A DNA stretch of 64,000 nt from Eutypa lata (GCA_022661535.1 JAKULF010000007.1:3410001-3474000); one strand, 5' to 3'; shown: positions 10,181 to 24,623, counted from the stretch's first letter. A program made the numbers and translations. Notes: a model not told the origin generated them from the letters alone.

Positions 10181-13100
10181 GTGTTGTACTGATACCTTTG
10201 CTAGTCCCTGAAGACCCCTGAAAGGACAATCTCTCCATAACCGTCCGCACCAGTAGGCCTTGGAGGGACTTGAACATCATGGATTGACTCGGAGGGAATG
10301 CGCAGCGAGATAAGGCTTCATATTCTTATTCGAATTCTTCCTAGCATTTAGAAGGTACCCACCCCACCACTTCTTCTTAGGTGTTGAGTGGTATCTATTG
10401 GAACAAGTCAGGAGTAGGTATCGCTTGTGATCTTATGTTTGATCTCTAGTTCAGGGCTCTTCCAACGGACCGAAGATAGTTACAATACAGTTTCTATTGT
10501 GAGATGACCACATGCTCAGGGCAGGGAACATCAAAACCAAATCAGATCAGATCGAGCTAGTGCCGTGGTCGTAGGGGTACCCAAATTGGATGATGACTAC
10601 GAAGCAGCGAGAATCCGCTCGGTAAATACATTCATTATACGGCTGAATACAGTACGATGTCCTTTCCTATCTAGATGGCTGATGCTTCCCTTCAACATGA
10701 CAGCATCACCGCTTAATATAGGGTGTTCAGAGCCCAGTCTAGATATATATCGCTACAGTCTCAGGTCATGGGACATTACCGTAGCGAGCTGATAGTCGAC
10801 TCGCCTTTCCCGCTCTGAAACAACGTCTCTGTTTCCCTGTCAACAACCCGGACGCTCTCTCCTGTAGGCTGATACTACATGATCGCGAGCACGAAATCAA
10901 CTGCACCCTTTGATTAGTTATCACATCGCCGTTAGACCCGCCCAGCATGCCTGACTCGAAGTGCTGTTTCCATAGCTTTTGACCCACGCGAACACATCCG
11001 CCACCCGAGCGAGCAGGACCGATGAGTACAGTTCCGAAGATACCATCGGTGGAGACGCGGAATCGGTGCCCCTGTTGTGCGGTCCTCCCCATAAGTAGCT
11101 ACCGCGCAAGAAACCGGAACACGATCCCAGGCTTGCTTTCGCGGCCCCTCAGCCACCACCGAGCCGGAGATGTTTCCACGATGATGGGGATAGGTAAGTT
11201 GCCCGAAGATTAATCACTTTGCCCTATGCCTACTATGATGGTGCCAAGCGGTTCAAGTTAAGGAGGTCAAGTCTAGATATTAGACCTCAGTTTATCGTCC
11301 GTATTAAATGCCAACATTGTTAGTAGGGAGGCTGGATAAGGGGTAAACCCATGTTAGACCTCCGTTAATCATTTTCATACAATAACAATAACAATAACAA
11401 CCCCCATCCCCTATTCAAACATTAAATTATTGATTGGGGGGCGTGAAAGGGCGAATGGCTCTCCTCCAAACACTGATTCAACCGTTGATAGAGGCGTGAA
11501 GCGTGAGCTTGCTTGCCCATCCCATTTGCTATTATTTGTGCAAAGAGTTTACATGAATCTCTCAGACCATGACTTCTTTTTTTCTTTTCCTATCCGTAGG
11601 GTCCGTCGTACTCCCACTTGTACTGTATTCTCCATATTATATCTAAGGCCGTTTGCGAATAAAATCTTCGACCACAGTGTGAGCATATGGATTTGCCTAT
11701 AGTTTTAAATAGATGCAACCGTGGGTGCTTATACAATATTAAAAATCGGGATGAAAATAGAACAAAACATTGCCGTCATAGACTTGGTTCTCTAAGGTAA
11801 GTAACCTTCTCGGCTGGCCCGATGACGATGGTATATGGCCATAATAGTATCAGTTATACTTAAAAGAGTACTAGTTTCAATACCTCCCACATCTCCTAAT
11901 GATATTGCATGTTTCTCTAGGCGGATAGATACTCCTTTGGTGCTAAGTTTACAAGACAATGTATTAGCGCACGTTGCCCTCTCCGGGATGTTTAACAATG
12001 GTCTCAATATTCTAGTGATTTATGCTGTCATAATTTTATGAAATGCTTTCAGATGTGGGATTACGGGTGGCTAGTTAAGTTAAATCCCAAGTTCTAGACT
12101 TAATAGCCATGGTGTGAGAGCCTTCGTTTATAATGAGAACTCCGTGAGTTAAAATTGTCTTATAATAATACATAATGATGGTCTGTCAGAAACACCCATA
12201 GCCACCCTAGTCATCTACATCCAGGCTTCAGATTTAATTAGCAAGGAAACAATACGTATTAAAATATTGTTACCCCTCCCCCCTGGCTTGCATTATTATA
12301 CTACGGCAAGTTTGGTTAACTTGTAAAGTCTCCTTCGTCTTCAGTCATAAACTAACTCGCCATATATTTCGTCATAGGTATCTTACTACTGAGGAGGCCT
12401 TTATCATGGTCTGTGCAGCTTTCTTCGCAAATGTACGGAATACGACAAACACGGGGTTTGTTTTCGGAAATGGGACCTAGCCTCTTTAATTTTACATACG
12501 ATTGATACAAGATGTTATAATATTGACCCGGGGATTTGATAATGAGATATTAAAGGTTCTTCCTCAGTATATATTTCAGATGCTGAAAGGCATATCTAGC
12601 ACCGCTCATTCATGAAAGGGCAGTTTTCTTTCGTGAGCATAACGCTATATTCAGGTATTAGTTATACTCAGTATAATGAGGGTTTTATGCCTCAAGTAAA
12701 AAAGGGGAATACATCTCATAGGACAGCCCAACATCTGCCATTGCTTAGCTAACTATTGGCTTTGAACGAGTTGCTAGATAAGGATATGTTTAACAAGACT
12801 ATTGGTAAATAACTATTTCTAAAAAAGAACAATATAAATCATGCAATATTTATATGGTTATTAATGACTAACTATCTTCCCTAGATGAAAATAGGGGTTA
12901 TCATAGAGCCATAGTACTATATTGTCTCAAAAACACTTTCAATTATGCTAACATAGGCAATAACGCATGCTGGCTCTACGTTATGGACATGGCAAATGGC
13001 ATCTCATTTACAATGTCGATCTAGTTTACTTTTTACATGCCAGGTAGATTTTATGCATTAAGAAGATCTAGCTGTAGATGAACAGACAACTGGTCTGTGA

Positions 13101-13346
13101 ACAAATACTAGTCACGACAGGGGCTATTGGGAAAATTAATACCGAGAGCTAGAGACCTACTCGAATCAACTGGGAAGAGTATAGTTATATGTGTGAATTT
13201 ACACTTTATTGCTTTTGAGCAAGTCGTGAGACGTTCATAATAACGTTTTTGATATACAATAGCTACTTGTAATAGAAGTGGTGTAAGGGTCCTGAGAGAC
13301 ATCCAGCTTTTTGTTTGAATGCCGTTCTATAAATGCAACGAAATTG

Positions 13347-13364
13347 AAAAAAAAAAAAAAAAAA
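13347..13364. repeat. Poly-A run (18 nt)
   Basis: A run of 18 consecutive adenines on the plus strand in intergenic DNA. It could be a retroelement tail, but no coding element lies next to it. Confidence 0.85.
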
Positions 13365-13671
13365 GATGCCATAGCTGTTGAAAATACAAACGTGCTAGAG
13401 GGAAATACCTGATCAGTTTGGGGACTGTACCACGCCGAATGTATGTTCGACTTTCAGCTACTTGTAGCAATGAATGCACTACAAATTAGAGGCTACAGAA
13501 TAGCTCGTAACATGGTGAGTATACTGACCTTGGAACTCTACGTGGTTAGCTCAACACTAAGACTACTTGATTATGCTGAATCATTCTGCTTGGCCGAGCG
13601 GTAGGGGTTCCACCATGATTGTGCCAATATTAAGGAGTAATACTCTCATATACCCTCCAAAAGGAAATAGT

Positions 13672-13698
13672 ACACACACACACACACACACACACACA
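13672..13698. repeat. AC dinucleotide microsatellite
   Basis: A perfect AC repeat of about 13 units in the gene desert. Confidence 0.9.
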
Positions 13699-16600
13699 AT
13701 GTTAATAGGGTGATCAGTTAAGCGGTACGGGATATTTTGTTACATTTGTGCGAGAACTGTTATGCATGTTGGCGTTATTGGAACACCTTTGGACCTGTGA
13801 TCATGCTCAGAGTTTAGGAGTTTAGATCTTGAATAACCACGTGGCTACCTTGAAACAGTTCGAAGGCATAGAACACTGTCTACTACCTCTAGTTGAGGCT
13901 ACTGCCATTCGAAAAGCTAATGGCAGTCCCCTGCAGTCCGGAATTGCGGGAATATGACTTGCTCAGCTTGTGTAGGGTCAATTTTTTGATCATCTCGGTC
14001 GTAGAGACGCCTGACCTGTGCTTAATCACTTCTACGTCACCGCCAAGATATCCCCACACAGCTTAGCCTGCATAGTGTTTTGGGAATTCGTTAGGGTTGT
14101 TTCGAACGACTTCAATGATTATTCTCCGTAGGACTTGAACCAGGTCAAGGGTGACTGTGTCCACTGTCATTCTGTAGGGAAAATAAACGGGTCAGGGCCG
14201 GTATCGGCACGACCCAATCATCTAGAAGATCTACGATACTGTTTGTGTACTAAAGTGATGATGATTGATTATTAACTACATTTATACATGGTTAGTTGGT
14301 AGCTGGAATAGAAACAACATCTTCGGCCTAAGATGCACATCATAGCGAGCTGAAAAGGCGCCAGCCTAGTGACCCCATCATGTATCACGGAATTCCCGAG
14401 AACTATTTGTAGGGAACGCATCCTAAATAAGCACCACTCTGCTAGCCTCGCAAAAGGGGCCAAGCAGACCAAACATCTCCTTGAGGCGTTGTGCAAGACA
14501 TCTCTGGGGTTCTTAGATGAATCGGCTGATTTCCGTCACAACTCAGCTCGATTTTCCTAGTGAGTAGACGATATGAAAGGAGTAATAATAAAAAAAGAAA
14601 GATAATATAGCTCCACACATCTAACGGTCGCCATTCTGGTTGGAGAGATTTGCAATCCACCCCTACGAAAATAGTGATTAGGGTGATTGGGGTTCCATTC
14701 AACTTTCCGTTATGGTTGACCGCTTGTCCTATTTAGGCACACGAGATCTATTACGGTACTTACACCCCCTCTGAGCCCTGGGCATGGAATGATCTGATGC
14801 CTGCGCTTGGGGCGCTCGGATAGCAGGGGACTGCTGGGTTGGGCAGTGCTTGGGGGAATATCGAGGGCTGGGGAGGGGGAAAATAAAAAAAACTCTCGGT
14901 TGCCGGCTAGCTGCGTGGCCTGACGGGCTCCCTTGTCTTGACGCATCTTACAGGGATCGACAAGCAAACGCGCCAAAAGACGAATAGGAGTCAGCTTACC
15001 AGCATCGGAATAAAACCCGGAGGTCAAATCTGACGATGCGTACTAACAATGCCCATATGGCTGGTTTTGGGGAGGCTGGCGGGATGATGCTCGCCCAAGA
15101 TTCTTCAGATTGATTTACAATAAGATACGACTTCTTATGGTGGCCGCAGACAGAGAAAGAAGTATTTCCGATTTTGTGGGAATAAATATCAGGCAGCAAA
15201 CGGTTCTATTTAGGAGGAAAGAGACGACAGTTAGATGTACTTGACGATACGAACTGTAAGATGGGACTAACTTAGAAGTAAAATAAAAATACAACATCGC
15301 CAAACTAAATACCGTAATGGTTTTCCGTCCTGAACTAAAAGCCGCGGCAAACCGGTGAAGAATGTAGGAGACACGAGGCATAAAGTGAACAAGTGGCCAT
15401 ATGCAGTAAGATCATCCGCGTTGTGTGCGCGAAGATCTCGTCTAAACAGCATGAGCGGAATCTTATTAGTTTGACGCTGTACACACTCGACAGCACGTGC
15501 ATATGCAATAGAAGAGAACGCAAGTCGGGATCTAGGGCTTCGGTAGACGCTGCTGTCCTATGGTAAAAAATGCCTAAGTCAAGAGAGGGGGGTTGCCGCA
15601 CAAGAACACCCCAACGATGTGAATGAACCATAGTTAGCTTAAGGACCTGGGGACCCGATGAGCGCGCAAGTTTGCTCTTCAACATAGCACACAATCGCGC
15701 GACGGGTCTAAGGGCATCGTTTCACATAGCACACGAGAATGCAAGAAAATCTCCGTTGTGATATGATGGATGGGGCAACACGTCGGTTTGGTGCTTTTTG
15801 GAGTAACGCCGGAGACTTTATACGTACGTACTTGAGGCTCATACAAGACTAACTACCTCTCACGTTCACGGGTGTAAAAAAAAGATTAAGGGCACAGGAG
15901 AGAACAATAGAAGGAAAAACAATCAGAATGAAAAAAAAAAATTTGCTCCCCCAGATCCTGCAATGCATCCCACGAAAAATCTACAAGCCCTGATCTGTGT
16001 TCAAGGACCAGGCTTCGAGAAAGTGAAGATTGGTGTCGATACTGCGGCCTTACGTCTCCGCCGCGAGTTTGGTACCAATAAGAGTCTCGCCTTTGGCAAT
16101 CTAACGATCGGCTGGGCCCAGCCACAGAGTCGCAGTTGATCTCTCATTAGGGGGTCAAAGTTTTGAATTGGAAGATTCCATCCTTCCCCATCATCATAAT
16201 AAGTACGTAGTTACCTTATGAAGCAGGAACTTCGGTGTCATCATTGGATTTGTATCTACTTGTCTACTACACACATATGTAAGGACCTGATGTGACCTAA
16301 GATTCCCCGACTATATCCCTCTGGCTGGTTGCAGTCGCCGAGGTCGCCTCGAACTGATTATGATAACGGGGGGAGAGTGACGAGCCACTCGCGTGTCAGT
16401 ACCACCACTAGCTAGAGCAATGTAGCATTCCCTGCGAATCTGACATGTCAGATTCGATGTATTGGAAGGGTGAGCGACGTAGTCCGCTGTCAGGTCACAT
16501 CTCGACGCATCGAGATTTATTAAAAGCAGTATGCCCGTGTCTGTCGTGTGTGGTCGTGTCGTGTCTAATCACAGTCCTCCGTCATACTCGTACAGCAGCA

Positions 16601-19600
16601 TCATTGAACATCGAAGAAAGTTCGTGCCCGCCATTAAGGGACTACGCAAGGGAATGGCGGGAGCTCGCATCAGATGATATGCATGCAAACATGGTGAAAT
16701 CATAGCCGGGGGGGGAAGGTCGTGGTTTGGAGGACGAACGTCGCAGACGCAGACGGCGACAGCAATAGTCGGTAACACCCACCCCTAACAGGGGAGAGAG
16801 AGCATCCAGCTGACTAACTAACCGCCTTTGCAAGCATTTGTATTGCTATGTACAAAGCGTTGAGAGCGCACATTCAGTCTTACGCTGAGCCTTCTGTGGA
16901 CCTGTTCCTAGTATGGATGGGGACAAATCACGAACCAAATCTGAGCTGATCAGGCCACATCTTTAAACCCCCTGGTTCCCGTAGCCGAGGCATACAGGCC
17001 CAGAGGCCCCAGATCTCGTTGGCAATGTATCTCTCCCTGCCAGTCTGCGTCTCTTTTATTAATGTATATACATCGTATTGTACATAGTTAGATGGTAGCT
17101 GTTAAAAATGCCAGGATGCCGCCCTACGGAACGCTGTCTGTGGATGCGCTAAGCAGCGGGACTTCCCTTTTGCCCTCCAGGCCTGTGCTGGATCTGGCTT
17201 ACCTAGATCAGACAACTAACAGCAGCATGTAACTACTGGCACGTTGAGCGAATAATCTGTGCTGGGGATTCTGAGGGATTCGCGCGGTTACATTCCGATC
17301 AGGAAGCCTGATAGCCGAGAAGGAAAAAGAGAAACCCTGGCATCTTGGCCACTTGTCCTGCCCTGCCTTACCCTCTCGCTACTCTATACTGAGTGCTAGC
17401 TGACAAGGCAGCAAGATGAGAAAGCATGAGCTTTATTGGGAAGAGAGATCTCTCCCCTGCCTTCACGTGGTGGTAATAATACCGGGATGGGCAAGAGAGA
17501 GTTCGGTTTATGATGCTCCTTGTTAGACCTTGCTAATAACAATAGATTCTTATATTAAGCTTATCATACTAAGCCGGGGATGTGAAGCATAGGCTCCAAG
17601 CATTGAATATGTATTAGCAAAGCTGTATTATGGCTTTCATAATCAGGAGTGGGCACAGTGGAGCGCACAAAATGAGATCTCATAATGGGTAGGTATAGGC
17701 ATTGCCATTCTTTGATTATTATGATACGATCTTTCAATATATCCGTCTTGAGAGTCCTTAACGGCTTATCTATATAGCTGCAGCTCATAGTAAACATGGT
17801 ATATAACTAGCTGGAACTTGATGAGCAAAACATGCAGACCCCGTCAAAGAAGGCTGGTCACTCGCTGTATACCTGGCGCTCACTGGGGACAATTGAAAGA
17901 ACTGCCGGGATGCTATTCCCTACGTGATATGCGCTTGTGAGTGGCCGGTCGGAGGTAACAGCGAAGCCGAGAGAGGGAGGGGAGAGGAACCTTGATACAT
18001 AGAATGGCGATGTTACATCCAGATACTCCGCCGATTCGTAACTATGCGTAATTGCGTTGCGTCCAATATATCTTGCATATTACCATGATCGCAGCGAGCT
18101 GTACATAGAACCTAACGTTAGAAGGAAGAGATCCTTCTGCGGCAGTAGGGTGTTACTTACCCGCTGTTTGCGAGTTCTGCAGGTTTGCCAGCCGCTTTAA
18201 GAATCAGATCATATTGCATATCAAATCCTCGCTTGCCAACCAATTGTAGTGATAAGACGCTCTCGACGCTTCCACGTAGTATGTAGGTGCTGGGGCACCG
18301 GAGTAGGCCAACCTGCCGTCCTATGCGACCGGGGGGGGGGCGCCACTGTTATATCCTCACGATGATTGTTTGGGACATGTACGAAGTAGTTAGAAACTGG
18401 TAATTGATTGCATTACCATGACCTTGGTAGATAGACAAAGGGGTGAGTAACAATGGCAAGGTGGCTCCACAGCTTCTATGCTATTATCTATGTATGTAGT
18501 AGGTATAGTCTACTAAAACAAACCGCGTGGTCGGCAGCAAACATTTCGGCTCGGATATGTGCGTGATAACTGCACGATTGACAGCTTGACATCTAAGGGG
18601 AGAGCTCCCCCGCCATTGCTATGTAATTTGCTCCTGTAATGTTAAGTTGTTATTATTATTATCATCATAACATAGCAAAGTTTCCATTTGCGTTGGGCAT
18701 GAACGGAGTAAATTGTGATGTGTCCACTGATACCTTCATATGGATGGAGAGAGTGTGACAGGTCATTCTGTAGTTTCTTATCCTTCTCCCACAGTCCCAG
18801 AACTCACGATTGGACAGCTAATACCTATGGGATAATGATCAACCATCATGTAGAGAGCAGCGATAAATGTACATCATGCTACCTAGCTGTGGACACCGAG
18901 CAGAATCTTAAAAAGGACATTCACGTGGTCGAAGGCTGTAACCTCACCACCCTGCCACCTAGGCGAAGCTGGGGCTGTACACGGCACAACGCGTCAGGTA
19001 CATGGAGATACATAGACATAGACCACCCCTGCCAACGGTACGGCGGTGGTCCCAAGGGAAAGGTTGAGATGTGATTGATGATGACTTTTGGATCACCGGA
19101 TCTTGCTACTCGCATCTTATCCTCGATCCACGGTAGTGTGGGCCCTCATCCCAGCAGTTTCTACGATCCAAGGAGATGTATTCCTGAATTAGCCATTAAT
19201 CCGATGATCTGGGATCACTTGGCCCTTGAAACGCTTTTGAGCAAACATATACAGCCTTTCCATATAGGATAAGGATGTTACGTACTTCGCTTCAAATAAT
19301 GCGGTGAAATGAGATTTTACAGGGAGGGGATCTCCCTTGTCACCGTTAGAGCCGTTCTCATGGCTTCGAAGCTTCGGCCCATAATTCTTCGCCGGGGTAT
19401 GCGTTAGTTATGGGCTGTACTTACATAGGTACATAGATAACTACCTTGGTGATCGACATGTATTATACATGCAAGAACGTGTACGCATGTAGAATCGACG
19501 CGGCAGGTAGAAGGTCGTACTAGGTAGGTATACCTATGTATCTCCGTTTCAGTAGACCAAATCCCGAACTAGACGTGACGTAGCTGAGCAAATCCCGAAA

Positions 19601-22600
19601 ACTGCCCCCAAGCGACCGTTAGTTAAGCCGATGTGGCTGTAAATGTGCGTTTTTGTTGTTGCGAATTCCTGCCGGTGACCCAAGAGATGGTTCGGCGAGT
19701 CCTGTCAACAAGGTCAGAAAACATCCGACTGACCGTTTCTAGCGTTGTTTGCATACATACATAGAGAGAGGTTCGTTGGATCTCTTGCTGTTAAGTGGAT
19801 ATTGACGAGAGACGGAGGGTCTTAGGAGCATGAGCCAATACCCCCATGCAGCCATGTATGGTGATTCGTCCACGCGGCGCAGAAGAAAAAAGAGTCCACA
19901 CCAATGAAATGTCTGCCGGACTTCTTCTTCGAAGAAATCCTTCCCAGACTGCCAGACGCACACACACGCTAGGTTCACGAATCGAGAATACATACTCAAT
20001 AAGTTCGCCTTGTTTTGCGCTGACACCCCAGCACACCCCTGGCTGGCTTTGGTGGAGCTACATGTAGGTATTGTGCGTTTCAACGTTCTGTCAAAAACGG
20101 TCGCTCCACCTAATGCAGGCCATTCCGCTGTATGCTCATAGCATGGACTTGCCCGGTATAACATATGCAGTATATATAGTATTTGATTCGAAGTAATACG
20201 CATGAGATTCGGTAATCGGTCAAGAAAAAACGAGCTCAACCATTCTCTAAGGATTCATCCTTCTTCATAATCTATCTGTACCTGGTTTCATGATGGCGTA
20301 ATCATAGTGTCAGCAGCATCCATGTGGTTATGGAAAGATTCATGAAAAGGGGAGAGACAAAAAAAACAGTGTTGCTATGATTCTCTTAAATCTGTATAAA
20401 AATATGTACGGAGATATCTTTGGATCTCAGATTGCATAGTTACATGTACATACGCCACCAAGTTGGGACTAAAAGATTACTACGAAGTATTAGGCATATA
20501 AACGCATACCCCCGAGATTGCCGTTGATCCCCGATCGGAAACGCCTCGGGCCATCCATCGATCTTGAGATCTTACGTCTTGGCCCCTTGCCCTAAGGACC
20601 GAGCTGAATATCTCGGCCTTCCAGCTCCCTCACACTTATGTAACCAGGCCGGGATTTACAGCGAATCGCAAAACTACCTACGGCTACGTATATCTAAGGG
20701 ACTTACATTGTTTCCATGAGACCCGCCTTTAGAGTATGTATGCAAATATAGGTAGAAGACATCTCTTCTGCAATGCGTAATGGAGCAATAACAAATGGCT
20801 ACCTTAAGCCATAAATACGTATGTAGATTCCTAGACTAGGTATTATCCCGGATAGATAGCGCTCGTAGATTGCTCACGTAAGGTAAGGCCAGACAACTCC
20901 ACTTCGATATTACATGGCCAAACATTACACACATCACACCAACAGGTGAAGGTAAATTATGTGTTCCTAGGTATTACTAGATACACGACACACACGTGCT
21001 TAGGTGCTCATGTTACGCAGTGGGTGACGCAGAGATTAACTCCCTTTCACTCTCTCTCTCAGCTAAAAGATGGCAAACTGCCCTACTTTGTCTCTGTGCA
21101 TGCTCTGGTCCATGACCCACCAGCCCACATACATGCTCATGTATCACGTACTACCCGAGTCAGTGATTGATCTCGGCGAAGAGATTAATTAGTTCGGGTG
21201 AGAAAGAAGCCTCACGGATGTTGAATCAGACTTACCGTTGTCGTGTAAGGGTTCAGGTTGCACGGCGCCGGTAGATCGCACATCTTGCGATGCGTGGAGT
21301 ACGGCCAATATCATCGCCTACCTGCCTAAGCAAGAACCCTAAAAGAATCAATCATATCCCGTAGCATCTCTCGCCCCGAGTTGCCGCAATAAGGGAGGTT
21401 GTCTTTAAAAAGATCGACAACATTGTCACAGGAGACAGTCCTCTGTTGGGGGATGGTTGCATGGTGGTGATTTTCCTCATAATGAATGCCCCTTAGATTC
21501 GGACACCATGGCCTCACAAATATTAATATACACCTACACACATGCAGAGCAGCAAGCCGGAACAGAAGTTTGTGCGACGTGACTATCTCGGTTTAAAAGG
21601 AAAATAATAGTATGTGTTTGCGAAACTCTATCCATGCAAGGATTAGACTGCACACACACATGTAGAAGAAGTAGTTCACCGAGCACAATGCATCTCACAT
21701 ATGCAAGTGCAAGCGTTGGTGGTGAGAGAGGTATATATGTGTTGAAATTATGCAGGTCCGTCCTCTTTTATATCTGAAAAGTGGTGGAGATGCGTCAACG
21801 AGCCGTGCGAGGTCTGTTAAAAGCCGCCTACCTACATACATACATACATACCTCTGCATACATCATACACACCTACCTACCCAGGTAAATGTTGATGATC
21901 GACTCGCCATCTTGAGGTTTAATAAGTTTCTACAGGGCCGGCTCAAGTTGCCGATCCACCTTTTGTGCTTGCTTCAGTATGTACTTACATATATAATTAT
22001 ATATATTAAGTAGCTATTGATCTATTGATCAATTTATATATGCCATGACGTAACGTTAGAGGCCCTGTTACCCCCCAATTAGGGTAACATTTAATCGGCC
22101 CCACGATTTTAGATACGGTTGGAAATAGATTACGAAGTATTCGTATCGACTGAAATGACAAAGATTCTGACATTATATATACACATACTACCACCGGAAT
22201 AGTTAGGTAGCATCGCAAACCCACTGTCAGCCCACAACCGTATCTAACATATTATATCTCAGCATGCATACTACGTTGTTATGTTGGGAGATGTGACTTA
22301 CCCAGGTATGGTTCATGGGTACGTTTAATGTTCCTAATATATCCCCGGTGAAACTAAGTAAGGCCGGCACAATATATGGACAGAGATCTTACATGTATGT
22401 TGTTTAGGATCTTGAATGGCTGGTGGTAGGTAACGACAAACCTACAGAAACCCACATGTCTATCTACATGTGTATGTAGTGTAGTTCTCAGTATGCATGG
22501 AGACGGATGGCTGGCGAGGCCTCGTCTGGGGTAGATGCATCTTTTCTCCGATCATGTGTCGAACTAGTCACCGTACTACATTGTACTACTGCTACCCATA

Positions 22601-23342
22601 TGTATATAGGTAGGTAAGTACGAACAGATATATATACCTACATACTTATGTATATAAGTATATATGTAGGGAGATATGTAGGGGGGTGTGGTATTCGTGT
22701 ATCAGCCGAGCTGGAAAATCAGGCAAGTTCTAGCGGCCAATATCTCGTTATTGCATGCGATCTGCATTAGAGGCTGAATGTATGTTTAAACACTCGGGAC
22801 GAGTTAAGGGGCATTTGGGGCTTTTACCATCTACTGACTTGTGAGACTTCTCGCAAGGGTTACTTTAAAAGTTAACGTTAGGCTGTGGAGGAAAGACAAT
22901 ATTGTGGTTTGCCTACGAAGTATTATACACACATATGCGACGCACATATGTGGCCAGGTAGACTGGAGGTGTGTATACTTGTGAAAGTATCTACATAGTA
23001 GGTATATTTTTATCATCTTGAGGCATGTACGTAAGCGTATTAGGTGTCTGTTTCTTATTTCTTACTATCAATAATTGACCTTTCGACGGGCCGCATGCTG
23101 ATATAATAAATTACACATACGGCAGGCACTTGTAATACGCAACCTCACTTAACCTTGTCTCCTTCACCACCTGCGGCAGTGGAAAAAGAACACTAAGATC
23201 CTGCTAACTGAGATCCGCTAGAACACTTTCGAACACGTTTATTTTTTCCAATAAGCTTTTATAGTTTGGAGCATAAAAGAATACATTGGGAAATAAGCAC
23301 TATTAAACCATTTAACGGAAATAACCAGGTAGGTACTTACAT

Positions 23343-23378
23343 ATGTATGTATGTATGTATGTATGTATGCATGTATGT
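23343..23378. repeat. GTAT microsatellite
   Basis: A GTAT repeat of about nine units with one C interruption near the right end. Confidence 0.88.
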
Positions 23379-23713
23379 GTTCATTATCCTCGCCTCCGCT
23401 AGACTGGTAATGGTAATCGAATAACTGTGTGATCCAGACTTCTGCGTGCATGTATGTATGCTAACTAATGGATATGTATGTACATTAGGTCACTACATAA
23501 GTCACTTACCTAACTAACTGCCTTTATGGCAGGCGGATAAGAAGCCGTTAACTCACTTTGTTAAAGCTGAGACTAACAAGGATAAACAACATGGTGGGGG
23601 GAAATCTGAAATTGAACAGGTCAGAAGCGAGGAAGTTGATGTACTTGCATGGAACTTGTGGTAACATGAGATCCGATGAGATCCCTGCTACCAGAAGCCT
23701 TCCCTGTACGCCA

Positions 23714-23760
23714 CTAGTCCCCCCGACCCACTTCCTGAATTCACCCACTTCGTGAATTTT
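23714..23760 (+). repeat. Left terminal inverted repeat of the AT-rich element
   Basis: About 45 bp, containing two spaced copies of CCCACTTC(C/G)TGAATT. It pairs with 24578-24623 in inverted orientation. Confidence 0.8.
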
Positions 23761-24577
23761 TTTAATATATTATATAAAAAATTAAAAAAAAAGAAAATTT
23801 AAAGGATTATTTTAAATAAAGATATTATATAATATAATTTATATAACTTATATATAATATTTTTAAAAAAGCTTTATTTTATATTTTATATTTTATATTT
23901 TTAATATTAAAAAATAAATATTAAAATATTTATATTTTATTAATTACGTAATATTTTTTACTTTTTAATATAAAAGTATTTATATAAATATATTAAATAA
24001 AATATAAAATTATTATTTTATAATTATATAATTTATTTATTTTTAAAATAAATATAAAGTATTTTTATATATAAATATTTTATATATAAAAGTATATTAT
24101 ATTAATTATAAAATAAAATAAAATATATATTAAAAAGTAATTTATATATTATTATATAAAATATTTATATATATATATAACGATTAAAAATAATTTAAAA
24201 AGTAATTTATTTAATTTATTATATTTAATATATATAAGATTATAAAGTTTTATTTAAATATTTATTATAAATTTATATTAAACGATTAATAAATATATTT
24301 TATATTTATATATAATACGTATTATAAAGTTAAATATAATATAATAATAAAATAATATATTATAATATATATATTTTATTTTATTTATTTAAAATATAAT
24401 ATAATAATTTTAACTTTAATTTTTAATATTATATATTTAAAGTGGGTCTATATACTTAAAACTTTTATGTAATATATTTTATATTTTATTACGTATTATA
24501 ATGCAACGTATAACCTTGTACTTATTTTATTTATTTTATTGTATAATGTTAAAGTTAAGTGTATTTTGGTGTAAAAG

Positions 24578-24623
24578 TGATTCAGGAAGTGGGTGGATTC
24601 AGGAAGTGGGTTGGGGGGACTAG
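24578..24623 (-). repeat. Right terminal inverted repeat of the AT-rich element
   Basis: It contains two copies of GATTCAGGAAGTGGGT followed by TGGGGGGACTAG, the inverted match of the left end. Confidence 0.8.

Larger units (their letters stand above)
10181..23713. other. Gene desert with microsatellites
   Basis: More than 13 kb with no intact gene. Frames of 60-166 codons occur (for example 19739-20239 minus) but show no domain, no plausible splice partners and irregular composition. The stretch contains an A18 run, an AC repeat, GTAT repeats, many TAGG/ACCT-type tetranucleotides and three copies of TACGAAGTAT (20481, 22131, 22914). Confidence 0.6.
23714..24623. mobile_element. AT-saturated MITE-like element with terminal inverted repeats
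   Basis: The ends are inverted copies of one another. The left end begins CTAGTCCCCCCGACCCACTT at 23714 and continues CCTGAATTCACCC. The right end, read on the minus strand from 24623, begins CTAGTCCCCCCAACCCACTT and continues CCTGAATCCACCC. The match extends about 45 bp with a few differences. ACCCACTTC is repeated inside each terminus, and a further copy (AAGTGGGT) lies at 24440-24447. The interior, about 23755-24560, is almost pure A and T with no coding capacity. If TA (23715-23716 and 24621-24622) is the target duplication, the element is a 904-bp Tc1/mariner-type MITE; if CTAG belongs to the element it is 910 bp. No CpA or TpG is present from 23761 to 24442, the mark of heavy RIP. Confidence 0.78.

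Noticed and set aside
10766..11159. Minus-strand frame containing STDGIFGTVLIGPARSGGG, faintly like a MOSC-type or other conserved domain
   Set aside because: The similarity is short, neighbouring frames do not join to it, and no full domain can be read; it may be another fossil but is not supportable.
13589..13625. GGCCGAGCGGT sequence resembling the D-arm of a tRNA
   Set aside because: No acceptor stem, anticodon arm or T-arm can be built around it.
15886..16125. Possible zinc-ribbon-like text (CRYCG) on the plus strand opposite a minus-strand ORF
   Set aside because: Only one cysteine pair is present and stops interrupt the frame; no domain can be completed.
19739..20239. 166-codon minus-strand ORF in the gene desert
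   Set aside because: Irregular composition, no domain, no plausible promoter or splice partners; length alone is not evidence.
23760..24560. AT-rich tract as a mitochondrial insertion or centromeric AT block
   Set aside because: It has no coding traces, is only 0.8 kb and is bounded by inverted repeats, so a mobile element changed by RIP explains it better.
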